Shown here: in pieces, positions 1 through 8,642 of the stretch
Numbering within the stretch: position 1 is the first letter of the stretch
How the letters are laid out: each line of letters begins with the position of its first letter
Assembly: GCA_003833135.1 (NCBI GenBank)
Contig: QZLH01001210.1
Span: 14,961-29,556, forward strand
Length of the DNA: 14,596 bases
From: Oehlia diaphana
Lineage: Eukaryota; Glomeromycota; Glomeromycetes; Glomerales; Glomeraceae
Direction of reading: 5' to 3'
Notes under the pieces: model-generated
The model's input: only the letters and a program-made list of their open reading frames with translations
Databases searched by the model: none
What the model was told of the DNA's origin: nothing
Program-made: the position numbers and the translations under genes

Positions 1-112
1 AAATAATAACAAAAGTATAACAAAAACATTTTGATGTATTAAATATATTTTTGTAGTATATTAAAATTATTACAAAATCATTTCAAAAAATTGACCATTT
101 TTAGTAAAGTAA

Positions 113-226
113 TTATCCTGCGCTGCAACCAGCACTACCGAAGCTGTGAAAGAACGAAAGGTTAATGTGACATATACTTTGAGGCAAGAAAACTTCAATA
201 ATAAATTTCCCCTAAGGATTTGCTAA
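113..226 (+). pseudogene. Possible N-terminal remnant of the primase-helicase gene
   Basis: Frame 2 is open from just after a TAA at 110-112 to a TAA at 224-226. It reads as ordinary protein (it includes TTEAVKERKVNVTYTLRQEN) but has no ATG. The primase-like reading then continues in frame 1. This may be the frameshifted start of the same ancestral protein, or unrelated open sequence. Only the position and the protein-like composition support it. Confidence 0.25.
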
Positions 227-3200
227 ATGCCATTCGGGGAATTCTCTCATCACCACCTAGAGATATGTCAAATGACAAAGGGTCATTGGATAGCCTCCCA
301 ATCTATTCATTCTTATTTCCAAATAAAAAAGGCTCTAGCTTGTATAATGCCTATGACCGAAGTGAAGTAGAAGATAAATTAGTTATCAAAATCGACCAAG
401 ATGGTGATCATGCCCCCAAATTTTCTGTTGCCGATGACATTTCTGAAGTATATGGCTTACCTGGGATTCATGAATGTATTAATGGTCAGAAACCTTTAAG
501 AGCCGTGATTGACATAGATGCTTCGCAAAAAGATATGGAAACAACTGGTGTTAAGGTGCAAGAAGTATTCTTTCGAATCTGCCTATCTTTCATAAGAACC
601 TTGTATCAAATTCTTGATTGTGACTGGAAGGACATTCTTAATGGATTAGTAATCGCTACATTATCAGATCCTAACAAGTGTAGCTACCATATTTTATATG
701 CTCCAGCTCTTCTTATTGATCATCACGAACTCAAGGCATTTACTAAATTAGTATATACCATAACTAGTAAAAAATTTGGCATGTTTATTGATCGGAAATT
801 ATCTGGTCACAATTTTAACTTTCGCCTAATTGGTTCGGCAAAAAAAAGTCGTGTAAAGCGTATTCTTCAATTCTCTTTAGATAATGGCTGGAATGAACTT
901 GATCACGTTAGGATTCAACCACCTACTAGTTTAGAACTTGAAGTAAGACCTCGTATGCTTAGCACAGAAAAAAATAATAATCCGCTAAGAATATCCGTGG
1001 GTTTGAATATATTGCAAAAATATGCAGAACTAGTTTTACAAAAGCATTCTAGCTATCTTAGGGATTGGATTATAGAAGAAAAGGACTCAGAAAACTTCAT
1101 ATATTTTAACCGAAAAGCTCCACTAGGATGTCTACTCTGCAAATGCATACATGATAAGAATCAGTGGTAGTTCGGCCATGTATGCGCTAATAGTGAAAGG
1201 TTCATCGTAAAATGCTTTTGGCAAAATAGTGATGAGTGAGGGGTAGTTTTTGAATGTGACCCATCTATTGCAGAAAAAATTCAGCAAAAAAATAAAAAAT
1301 CTCTGCAATCCTCTCACAAAGTCAAAGTTCTGGACTTCCCTAAAGCCTTCATAAATTTCCCATCTTGGGCCAAGTATAATGAGTCCCTTTCAGCAACAGA
1401 AACATATGAAGAGAGATATGTAAAACTATTACTGAATGAAGGCGATATCTATGTAGGTTCACCTTGGGAGATGGGAAAAACATATGTTCTAGAGCATCTT
1501 ACTATATCTGACGACGTGAATTTGCTAGTATTATCCATGCGCCACTCTTACTCGAATGCTGTTATTACCAGATTTAATCTTAAGTCATATTGCGATATCG
1601 ATGGTAATATAAATCTACTTGATCACAAAAGGGTAGTATGTCAGATAGAGAGCTTACACTGTATTACTAATAAATGCGAATGCAGTAAAAAATATAAATG
1701 CCCTCTGAGCCAATATGATTTATGGCTTGATGAAATAGTATCAATAATTGCTCAAGCACAAAGTTGGCTGGCGGGATAATCAATAGAAAAATTGTATAAA
1801 TTAATTCAAGAGGCTAGGCGCATTATTGTTATGGATAATAACCTAATGGACCTCAACATTGAATGGATTAAAGCCTTTCGTAAGAATATACCTTTTTCTA
1901 TTATTCATAATACTTACCAGCCTCAAAAAGGTAAGACATTCTGCTTGGCTCCTAATAAAGAAACTGTGTTAGCTGAACTTTGGGATTGGGCTAGGCAAAT
2001 ATCTTCACTACTTTTTGAGAATCGGAAAAGTGCTTCACTTATCTGCCATCTTAGAAAAGATATACAAGAGATTGTTCGTCTGATTTTCCAGAATTGCGAA
2101 TCAAGGAATATCATGGTAAATCTGATCCAGTAGAAAAGGCTCAAGATTTTAGCAATGTAGAAGAATCATGGATCGATGTAGACCTTGTTGCATATACTAG
2201 CACTCTAAAAATAGGGGTATCTTGCATTAATCCTAAGTTCGAATGGGCATTCTGTCTCTTTAATAGTTACATAGAAACAAACGCCAAAACGAATCAGATG
2301 CTATTCCGCATGCGATGTATTAAAGATTATATATGTTATATTGAGCAGAGATCTTTTAACATTCCAGTCACAGAGAAAGGATTATTCCAATAGTTGTTAA
2401 ATGCTAAACGTGAATGTCTCCCCCAGGAACTTCAGAATAGAGGAATATTTCCAGATATAGATTCTATCATCTGGAATAAGGATGTACTAACTGTTCGTTT
2501 ATGGGTGGCCTATATGTTGGAAAGATTCCATTCCTGGCACTTATTTGGTTAAAGGATGGTTAATTTTCTCCAAAATGCGGGTATGGTAATTTCTGTCATG
2601 GAACTCATTCCTAAACCTGAAGATACTATGATGTTGTTATCCTAAACAGTGAAGGTGAGTTCCTCTACCATTAAAGCAGAGGAGATAGTGGGTGTATCTA
2701 ATGCTACTATTGTCAATCGTGAGACTGCCGAATTATTGGAGAATAAACCAAAGAAGACTTTAGAAGAGATGCGCTCTTTAGACCGGCATCATATTGTGGA
2801 ATGTTATGAGATTTTGCCTGAATCATTGATCGAGAATTTCATCTCAAAGTATGAGAATTACAATCACATGAAATGGTTTAGGGCTTATAGGCAGTTACGA
2901 GATGCTGGTACTGATAATGAAATGGCTGTTAAGGCTATTTCCCGTAAAGATTATAGAGAAGATAGGCTCACAATTGCAACCCGGGCTGAAAGGCATCGAA
3001 TTTGCCTAGAATTATTAAGAATTTGCACACCAGCTAGAGATATCGATGATAGATCAAAATATAAAGCTGATGAAGTCAAAACGCGTATAGGTTCTCCTGA
3101 ATTGACATCGTATCTCCAGGGTTTAGTGCCTAAAATGGCTCAGGTATTTGACAATACAGATGCATCGCGTAGTGCTAAAAAATTGGGATTAAAAACAATC

Positions 3201-3587
3201 TGAGCGAAACTTGGTTTATTAAATGCATCCCTTTACGCCACTTATGGATTGAAATTTAAGGCTGTTGATAAGAGTCAAAGATATTATCATTTAGTTGGTT
3301 TATTCAATAGCAAGGACGCCCCCAAGTTTCCTTTATACCAAACAGGGAAAGAAATTTATTGGGAAAATGGTAAAGATACTCGATATGGATATAGTAAGAT
3401 CTCACTCGATGAATTATTATTAGGTAATCTTTCTAGTTCTACCAAAGTTAATAATACGCAAATTTCAGAAGATATTCAGAATTTATTTGATGTGTTAATG
3501 CCATGCCCGAATATATATCTAGAAAAGTGTAGTCTTCTTCCAATTTTTTATATAAGATTACGAAGAAGACTACACTTATTCAGGTAG
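220..3587 (+). pseudogene. AEP primase / origin-binding-protein-like helicase fusion, decayed
   Basis: This is a broken replication gene. The first third resembles an archaeo-eukaryotic primase: a DxD metal-binding pair in VIDIDAS (511-519), an SxH in CSYHILY (SYH at 682-690), and a third Asp at 790-792 followed by FRLIGSAKK. A Cys/His cluster with C-x2-C-x3-H at 1129-1152 and a later Cys at 1213-1215 looks like the zinc motif of UL52/PrimPol-type primases. A helicase follows with Walker A GSPWEMGKT (1456-1482) and a DE box, DEIVS (1729-1743), as in the herpes origin-binding family. A C-terminal region runs to about 3520. The frame-1 reading has in-frame stops at 1168, 1237 and 1777. A frameshift near 2078-2082 moves it to frame 3, which has stops at 2391, 2550, 2643 and 3201. 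The first in-frame ATG is at 265. A functional product is very unlikely; the family call is by eye. Confidence 0.75.
3525..3577. repeat. Perfect 16-bp inverted repeat (hairpin) with 21-nt loop
   Basis: The left arm 3525-3540 (AAGTGTAGTCTTCTTC) is the exact reverse complement of 3562-3577; the loop is AT-rich. It lies where the primase-helicase reading loses its protein-like character (after ...LMPCPNI), so it probably formed or inserted at the broken 3' end. A template-switch inversion, a tiny foldback element or a structured 3' end are all possible. Confidence 0.9.
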
Positions 3588-3746
3588 GTATCATTAAAAA
3601 AATTCTCGCTCCAGTTAGGATACATAGTCATATACTTTGAGACGAAGGCCTCTACCAAAATTTTATATAATAATCGACTAATAATATTTTTTTACTCACT
3701 TTCCGGCAGATAATTCAGAGGGGTCCCTAGTGCTCCTATTTTCGAG
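3588..3746. other. Intergenic, convergent side
   Basis: This 159-bp AT-rich spacer separates the end of the primase-helicase remnant from the 3' end of the minus-strand Cys-rich gene. I see no reading frame or RNA gene. It holds a 13-nt match (3629-3641) to 171-183, which I treat as chance. Confidence 0.5.
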
Positions 3747-4250
3747 CTAACCACTAATCCCTAAAGAGGTCAAGACCATATCCTCATTATCCGACTCAGA
3801 AACTGGATCTTCATAGATTCTGGATGACTCTGTAGCTGAGCCTTTAATTATAACCTTATCACCTAGTATTTCGATTCGGATCGAATCCGTTAAATCCCTT
3901 CCTAACGAATCTGCAAATAATTGTGAAGAAGCAGGAAACAAGTGTTCATGGATTGAAGTACTATTATCATTTGACTCAGAAATTGGAGCTTCGGGAATTT
4001 TGGGTTGAAGGGCCTCAGTTCCATACTTCTGCCTCATCTGATAATTTAGCGAATAAAATCTACCCAAATGATCAGGACAATATCCCGTAGTAGAAAGAGT
4101 ATATTTACGATAACTACTAACAAGGCAGAGTTTTTTTTCTATATTTTTTTCATACAATTTTCAGTACCTATAACACCCGGTAGGGTCACAGCATTTATTT
4201 TCACAAATAGTGCCATCCTTCTTGATATGTGCGCAAGTAAAGCGAGCCAT
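3747..4250 (-). pseudogene. Cys/His-rich small protein, interrupted by one TGA
   Basis: The minus-strand reading begins at ATG 4250-4248 (MARFTCAHIKKDGTICENKC...). It has a single in-frame TGA at 4163-4161 (codon 30) and stays in the same frame to TAG 3749-3747. Before the stop there is a dense set of Cys/His (C-A-H, then Cys at residues 16, 20, 21 and 26). After it comes GYCPDHLGRFY with another C-x2-H. Together these look like a small zinc-binding domain of about 55 residues, followed by an acidic, Ser-rich tail of low complexity (SESDNEDM near the end). I do not know a named family; it resembles lineage-specific proteins of mycorrhizal fungi. It is divergent from the gene at 4379, with 128 bp between the ATGs. 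A stop this early probably abolishes the product unless translation restarts downstream. Confidence 0.6.
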
Positions 4251-4378
4251 GGTCAAAGATGCTAAAGCAAAAGTATTTTAGAATATAAAACCCTCTTTCA
4301 TTTTTAATTTCATAATAAAATATGTATTTAAATTAATCGATATTATAATGAGATAAATTATCTTTTTGTACTTACGTT
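4251..4378. promoter_or_regulatory. Divergent intergenic region
   Basis: This 128-bp, strongly AT-rich spacer lies between the start of the minus-strand Cys-rich gene and the start of the plus-strand 161-aa gene, so it presumably held promoters for both. TATA-like strings include TATAAAA near 4283 and TATAATGAGATAA near 4343. No experimentally anchored element can be assigned. Confidence 0.4.
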
Positions 4379-4864
4379 ATGGACATATTAGACCAATCGG
4401 CAGATGAAGCTCACGAAAAAATCTATAATCCCAAAACTAATCGCATGATCATTATAAATGGGTCAATATATCGTAAATTGATACATGATGGATATATGCA
4501 TTGGAGAGAAGAAAAGATTTTGATTCCGCCTTTACACGAAATGTTAATATTAAGAAGATACTTTTCTTTCATCTCCTATCGTATTTGGGCTATTGCATCA
4601 GAGAAAAGTTTGCTAACGGTAATTAACGAAAAAATAAGCCTATTGCAAATTTTACTCAAAGTTAATTGGCGCGATTTCACTTTATGCCAACTATTAAAAT
4701 TATGTTGGAAGCATAAAGAGATAAAAGCTTGGAGGAACAACATACTCATGAAATTCCTCCATCATCTGAATTTAGCTCCTTCGAAGCATAGACCGAGTGC
4801 TTTATATGATGCATTCACTAAGACGAATACTTTAAGACCAGAACAAATATTAGCTCTAGCGTGA
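4379..4864 (+). CDS. Hypothetical 161-aa protein with an NPxTxR (2-cysteine-adaptor-like) motif
   Basis: This is an uninterrupted frame from ATG 4379 to TGA 4862-4864. Residues 17-34 read NPKTNRMIIINGSIYRKL. That matches the shape of the 2-cysteine adaptor motif (NPxTxRxIxxxGxxYxxL) of large DNA virus proteins, without the flanking cysteines that name that family. The rest is helical and basic, rich in Leu, Ile, Trp and Lys (for example WRDFTLCQLLKLCWKHKEIKAW), and suggests a compact alpha-helical fold. There is no signal peptide or convincing membrane segment. It is intact while both neighbours are broken, which may mean it is used or is a younger copy. The motif suggests a protein-binding role, but function is unknown. 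Confidence 0.65.
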   Translation: MDILDQSADEAHEKIYNPKTNRMIIINGSIYRKLIHDGYMHWREEKILIPPLHEMLILRRYFSFISYRIWAIASEKSLLTVINEKISLLQILLKVNWRDFTLCQLLKLCWKHKEIKAWRNNILMKFLHHLNLAPSKHRPSALYDAFTKTNTLRPEQILALA

Positions 4865-5160
4865 GCACTTTACTAAAATGTGAATCAATACAGATAATTT
4901 GTTCATAGTCTTGGAATAGGGGTTCCACAGCTATATTTTTTTTTGCTTATCCTATCTATCCGCAAATTTCAAATCGATGTAAAACTCCGGCCAGAGCGAG
5001 TTATATTATTTTTCCTATCCTTTGGCCCTCTATTATTTTTCACCGACCATGAGGTAGTGAAATTACGGAATATTTTTTTCAAATTGAACTTTTTCCCACA
5101 TAATATAATCTGAATACCACAGATTAATCTAACTACCACATATATTCTACATACCACACC
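4865..5160. other. Intergenic stretch upstream of the recombinase-like gene
   Basis: These 296 bases have no supported gene. They contain T-rich runs (TTTTTTTT near 4938 and TTTTTTT near 5073) and the three TACCACA heptamers described separately, just before the ATG at 5161. A minus-strand open frame over 4969-5382 has no protein-like character and overlaps the recombinase-like coding sequence, so I treat it as a shadow. Confidence 0.5.
5115..5158 (+). repeat. Three TACCACA direct repeats before the recombinase-like ATG
   Basis: TACCACA occurs exactly at 5115-5121, 5134-5140 and 5152-5158, with start-to-start spacings of 19 and 18 bp; the last copy ends two bases before the ATG at 5161. Near-two-helical-turn spacing suits protein binding on one face of the helix, either as promoter or as recombinase-binding iterons. 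It could also be an ordinary 5' UTR. Confidence 0.5.
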
Positions 5161-6287
5161 ATGTCTGCAATTACAACCAAGTTCGTTACAGACCACCAAC
5201 TTACCAATGAGATGAGTATCGAAGAGCTCAGTCAGTATGCACCAGAAATGCGTAACCTCTTGGGAGATGATAGAGAGAAGAGGCACCAGACTCGTAATCA
5301 TCTCCAAAAAGGATATCAATTTAGTAAAGAGCAGGCATTTGCATTGATTCCTGACCAGAGAAATGGGCGGTACATAAGTCAAGTACCAGTCCTAGAGGAA
5401 CTAGGATTAGAAGCCGAAGTGAATATAAGCCTAGTACCCCAGAAGGCGAGACTATTAGAAAAACAGCTCAGCGTATTGTCTGAGATAATCTTAGTGAAAG
5501 AGATGTAAAAGCGATATCTAGAATTTTAGTTGAAACTGCCTCTGGCCCTATCGCTGGCTCGAACCGTCTCTCTAGGCTTTGAAGGGAATTGGAAAATCTC
5601 AATGCTCCAGAAAAAATAATTTCTGCTACAAAGATTCTGGAGATAACCAAAGAATCCAATAAAATCCAAAAGGAACATAGTGAGCAATGCGAAAATGAAG
5701 GGATCGATTTTCCGGATCACTTTTCATTAGAATCAGTTAAGAAAAGATTAGATGAGTATAATGTATCTAATATACCTGATAAACAGACTCTAGCAGATGT
5801 AATGATTATGCTCTGCATCCGTCCTGCTGAAATTAAAAATTTGTGCATATTTAATGGAGGTGTAACTGGGTACGTAAAAAATAGGGGGTACAAGACTCCT
5901 AGAGTATTTAGATTACTGGAAAAGAACAAGAAGCAGGTAAGGCAATTGCTTATATGGATTCAGTAAGCAATTTCTTCTGGACAGTTAAGAGATCCTGGAA
6001 AGCCTGGATCTGCATACTTAAGTGCATTTTTGAAAAAAGATGAATTTCTTCCTGAAAGTGGTAAACCACTGCTCCCAAGCTATTTGCACAAATTAGGGAC
6101 AGTATTTGCTTCCGTAGCACATGGGCCTAAAAATGCATTGAAGGCAAACACTTATGCCAGTGAAGCCCTTCGACATTCGCCTAATAACTATGCTTTTCCA
6201 TCTAAGAAATATACTATAGTCAATATGCGGAAAAGAGGAGAACCATATAATCAGGCAGAACCATTTTGCATCTTAGATGAAAACTAA
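5161..6287 (+). pseudogene. Tyrosine-recombinase-like protein, decayed
   Basis: The reading starts at ATG 5161 in frame 1 and moves to frame 3 near 5395-5405. It then passes stops TGA 5481, TGA 5580 and TAA 5964 before ending at TAA 6285. The N-terminal half is a helical region of the kind that precedes a phage-integrase-like core. The core shows an Arg in CIRPAEI (5820-5822), a hairpin Lys in VTGYVKNRG (5877-5879), HKLGTVFA at 6087 where an HxxR would be expected, and ALRHSPNNY...KKY with a His at 6174 and a candidate Tyr at 6210. The second catalytic Arg is replaced by Gly (GGG, 6096-6098), one base from AGG or CGG. With the upstream primase-helicase remnant this suggests a mobile element's integration gene. 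Assignment is by motif order only; a related non-catalytic fold is possible. Confidence 0.6.
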
Positions 6288-6315
6288 TCACATAGATGGA
6301 TTAGAGGGTCAGAAG

Positions 6316-6332
6316 GGTTAGCAAAGCTAACC
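6316..6332. repeat. Tight hairpin GGTTAGC-AAA-GCTAACC
   Basis: A perfect 7-bp stem with a 3-nt loop lies 29 bases after the recombinase-like stop and is followed by T/A-rich sequence. AGCTAACCTG also occurs near 9722. It might be part of a 3' processing region; no known function. Confidence 0.5.
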
Positions 6333-6399
6333 TGATATCATTTATTAATTTTATTTTTTCGCTTAAGGCAAGATATAGCATATAGAATATATCACAAAA

Positions 6400-6882
6400 A
6401 TGGTAACCGATCAAAAGCATTCATCTGATAGTGCACAGTTCCAAAGGGACCAGGTTATTAGACGTACAGAGAAAACAGCCCAAATATTTGGACTAGACAA
6501 GCAGAATGCAGAAGTATATAGTATGCTTTCTGGAGAAATAAAAGCGCTAACAAATAGGCTGGATCATTATTGTTCTCAACATAAAAAGCTTAAAAAAAGG
6601 GTTAAACCACTAGAAGAATGTGTAAAGTGGCTGGATGATAATGTAGACAAACTATTTATTATGAAATATTGCAATTGTAGTAAAGAATCAATAAATACTT
6701 CGTCTGAGTCCAGTTCATCTGAGGAATTTGAAGAAACTATTACAGTATTGGAAGAATTTGAGGAATTTGATTCTGATCACGCGCTACCAAAAAAGAAGGT
6801 GGATCCAGGCAAAATAATATGCGCGAAGAGAAAATCTGACAATAAGGTGAAGCCAAGAAGGTATCTGATCCAAAAAGTCTGA
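6400..6882 (+). CDS. Hypothetical coiled-coil protein, 160 aa
   Basis: This is an intact frame from ATG 6400 to TGA 6880. Residues about 40-90 have heptad-like spacing of hydrophobic residues (EVYSMLSGEIKALTNRL, then KKLKKRVKPLEECVKWLDD), pointing to a coiled coil or helical hairpin. A Ser/Glu-rich acidic stretch (residues about 100-128) and a basic tail (PKKKVDPG, KRKSDNKVKPRR) follow; the tail could be a nuclear localisation signal. It has no signal peptide or membrane segment. The upstream sequence (TTAAGGCAAGATATAGCATA) partly resembles the block before the two F-box genes downstream. I do not recognise the family. A nuclear or DNA-associated oligomer is a guess from composition alone. 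Confidence 0.6.
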   Translation: MVTDQKHSSDSAQFQRDQVIRRTEKTAQIFGLDKQNAEVYSMLSGEIKALTNRLDHYCSQHKKLKKRVKPLEECVKWLDDNVDKLFIMKYCNCSKESINTSSESSSSEEFEETITVLEEFEEFDSDHALPKKKVDPGKIICAKRKSDNKVKPRRYLIQKV

Positions 6883-6952
6883 TTTAACTAGTTATCACTT
6901 CGTGCTATAACTAACCATATTTTCCGATTGAAAATTCTTCTATTATATAAAA

Positions 6953-7450
6953 ATGCATGAATCGAATTTACTTGAGCTTCTTCTACCAGAGTTGATATCA
7001 TTTATTTTAAAGTATCTTCCAGATCTAAAACATGCTAGCGGTATAAATGACATATGGGAAAGAGAGGTGAATCTTGAACGACTCAAAAGGGTAATTCTCA
7101 CAGATTTTCAATTTAGAATTGACATAGGCGCTAATGCAAATTTCATTAGTGAAAAAATTGTGAAAATAGCATACGCAAAAGACAATAGTATTCCTAGAGT
7201 ATACGGATTTCTAGATGAGTCTTATTCCACATTAGGAAAGGTTAATCTACGTATTATCTTAAATGATGGTGAGAAGCATAAAATAATACCCACTGAATTT
7301 ATAGTTACTGGACCAGATTGGCCTGATCAATTTCCTGAAATACTTTTGGGCTCACCATGGATGCAAGAAAATAGTATACGCTTAAAAATGTGTAATTCGA
7401 CACTAACAATAGACGATAATTTTGTAATCCTCCTATATCGATTCAGCTGA
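6953..7450 (+). CDS. Retropepsin-like aspartic protease-fold protein with F-box-like N-terminus, 165 aa
   Basis: This is an intact frame from ATG 6953 to TGA 7448. Residues about 5-30 (LLELLLPELISFILKYLPDL) resemble the start of an F-box. The middle has FRIDIGANANFIS (residues about 54-66), which fits the flap-and-loop signature of retroviral-type aspartic proteases (DSGAxxxFI), but with Ile where the catalytic Ser or Thr should be. The later segment EILLGSPWMQENSIRL fits the hydrophobic-hydrophobic-Gly motif (LLG followed by PWL) that closes the fold. With DIG in place of DSG or DTG the enzyme may be inactive and act as a binding fold. TATATAAAA ends right at the ATG, so transcription must start further upstream or translation at a later ATG. 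It belongs to the same local cluster as the F-box genes. Confidence 0.6.
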   Translation: MHESNLLELLLPELISFILKYLPDLKHASGINDIWEREVNLERLKRVILTDFQFRIDIGANANFISEKIVKIAYAKDNSIPRVYGFLDESYSTLGKVNLRIILNDGEKHKIIPTEFIVTGPDWPDQFPEILLGSPWMQENSIRLKMCNSTLTIDDNFVILLYRFS

Positions 7451-7486
7451 TAGTCAAATCCGAGCTATGACTCCAGTCTAACCAAT

Positions 7487-7507
7487 AGTCCGGAGCAGTG
7501 ATCATTA
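7487..7507. repeat. AGTCCRGAGCAGTGAT spacer motif, copy 1
   Basis: AGTCCGGAGCAGTGATCATTA lies 36 bases after the retropepsin-like stop. A near-identical AGTCCAGAGCAGTGATTAT lies at 9659-9677, at the end of the second retropepsin-like fragment, and a shorter GAAGCAGTGATC at 8584-8595 lies before the second F-box copy. The motif therefore marks unit boundaries in this tandem array. Confidence 0.6.
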
Positions 7508-7529
7508 GTGCAGAATCACATTTTTTCGA

Positions 7530-7557
7530 TTAAAGATACAGCATATATTATTTATGG
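7530..7557 (+). promoter_or_regulatory. Conserved 28-bp block spanning the F-box start, copy 1
   Basis: The block from TTAAAGATACAGCATATATT through ATGG is identical at 8615-8642. It contains an AT-rich CATATATTATTT directly before the ATG. Identity over non-coding bases supports shared control or recent duplication, and supports ATG 7554 as the start. Confidence 0.55.
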
Positions 7558-8438
7558 TACATTTAGATGTTATAAATTTACTGGAACTATTGGAGTGGAT
7601 TCTATATTTCCTAGCGGTAGATAAATTCCTTTATCCTGCCCTATTTGTTTCCCGATTGTGGTACAGATGCGGTGCTTCTGTTCTGTGGAAATGCATCGAG
7701 CTAAAGTGGAAGAATAAATGCCACTCTCAATTGAAAAAATTTATGAAAATAGTATGTAAAAGGCAAAAGCTGGTTTATAGCTCAAATCTAACTCATCTAG
7801 AAATTTCAAACTACCAGCCACTTTTAGATAAAAAATTCAATGGCATTGCGCATTTATTTCTAAATATAGTCCACTTAGATTTAAATTTTAGCACAGGATT
7901 TGGTGATAAAATACTAAATCGAATAGCAGAAACATATTCCAATCTGAAGTATCTCAATTTGCAAAAGAGTAGGTACGAAACTGATAATGCTGGGTTGGTG
8001 ACTGATAAAGGTCTATGTGCAATTGCACGGTCATGTCATAAACTAGAATATCTAAATATTTCTTATCACAGAGATATTTTTGGAATATCAATTTGTGAAA
8101 TTATCCATTCTTGCCCAAGGCTTCAACATCTTAAGTTTAGCTATTGCGAAGTTACTTTTGAAATTATCAAAGAAATTGCTGGTTTGTGTCTTAATTTAAA
8201 GTATCTCAAAGTAGAAGGATGCGATATTGTTATCAAAGAAGTCATAGATTAGCTGGTTTTCTCACTTAGTTCAAATATTCATGTTGAGAATTTCAAGTGT
8301 ATAACACCAGCTTCGTTTGATGCATATTCTGGAATGTATGTATTGTCAAGGAGACTGAGAATGTCAGTTGATGCACCAAGAGATATTATGTCCATACATA
8401 ATTATGTTAGACAGGCGTTAGGATCGCAAATGATCTGA
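7554..8438 (+). pseudogene. F-box/LRR protein, copy 1, with premature TAG
   Basis: The frame runs from ATG 7554 to TAG 8250-8252 (232 aa) and then stays open to TGA 8436-8438, adding 61 residues. Residues about 5-45 form an F-box (LLELLEWILYFLAVDK...LFVSRLWYRC...LWKCIEL), the module that binds Skp1 in SCF ubiquitin ligases. Leucine-rich repeats of the cysteine-containing type follow (LTHLEIS, IVHLDLN, LKYLNLQ, LEYLNIS, LQHLKFS, LKYLKVEGC). The tail after the TAG (SSNIHVENF, then SVDAPRDIMSIHNYV) is protein-like. The parallel position in copy 2 is CAG (9419-9421), so this TAG most simply arose by C-to-T. The 232-residue product could still fold, since it only lacks the end. Expected role: substrate recognition for ubiquitination in cytoplasm or nucleus. 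Confidence 0.75.
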
Positions 8439-8638
8439 TCTGAAAGGATTTTTGATTAATTCGTGATCCGTTTACAATCAGTGAAAGTTATTATTTATTT
8501 CAGGGATAGTGAAATATATTGGTTGATATTCAGGCGGGTATATCTGAGTCCAAAGAAACCAATGATTCTAATCATGCGGGTTTGAAGCAGTGATCGCATA
8601 ATTTTATTTTTTGTTTAAAGATACAGCATATATTATTT
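8439..8638. other. Intergenic spacer between F-box copies
   Basis: These 200 bases hold no gene. They contain the small inverted repeat ATGATT-CT-AATCAT near 8561-8574, the GAAGCAGTGATC motif at 8584 and the conserved block at 8615-8642. Confidence 0.5.
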
Positions 8639-8642
8639 ATGG
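8615..8642 (+). promoter_or_regulatory. Conserved 28-bp block spanning the F-box start, copy 2
   Basis: This is identical to 7530-7557, including the ATG and following G; downstream the two coding copies diverge more. It fixes ATG 8639 as the ancestral start of copy 2. Confidence 0.55.

Noticed and set aside
171..3641. 13-nt match CATATACTTTGAG at 171-183 and 3629-3641 flanking the primase-helicase remnant, as if element ends
   Set aside because: In an AT-rich 14.6-kb window one or more 13-nt matches are expected by chance, and the neighbouring bases do not extend it as a clean direct repeat.
4969..5382. 137-codon minus-strand open frame
   Set aside because: It overlaps the recombinase-like coding start in antisense, lacks any recognisable motif and is rich in residues typical of AT-rich shadow frames.
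6941..6952. TATATAAAA as a core promoter for the gene at 6953
   Set aside because: It touches the ATG, so a transcript starting about 30 bases downstream would lack that start codon.
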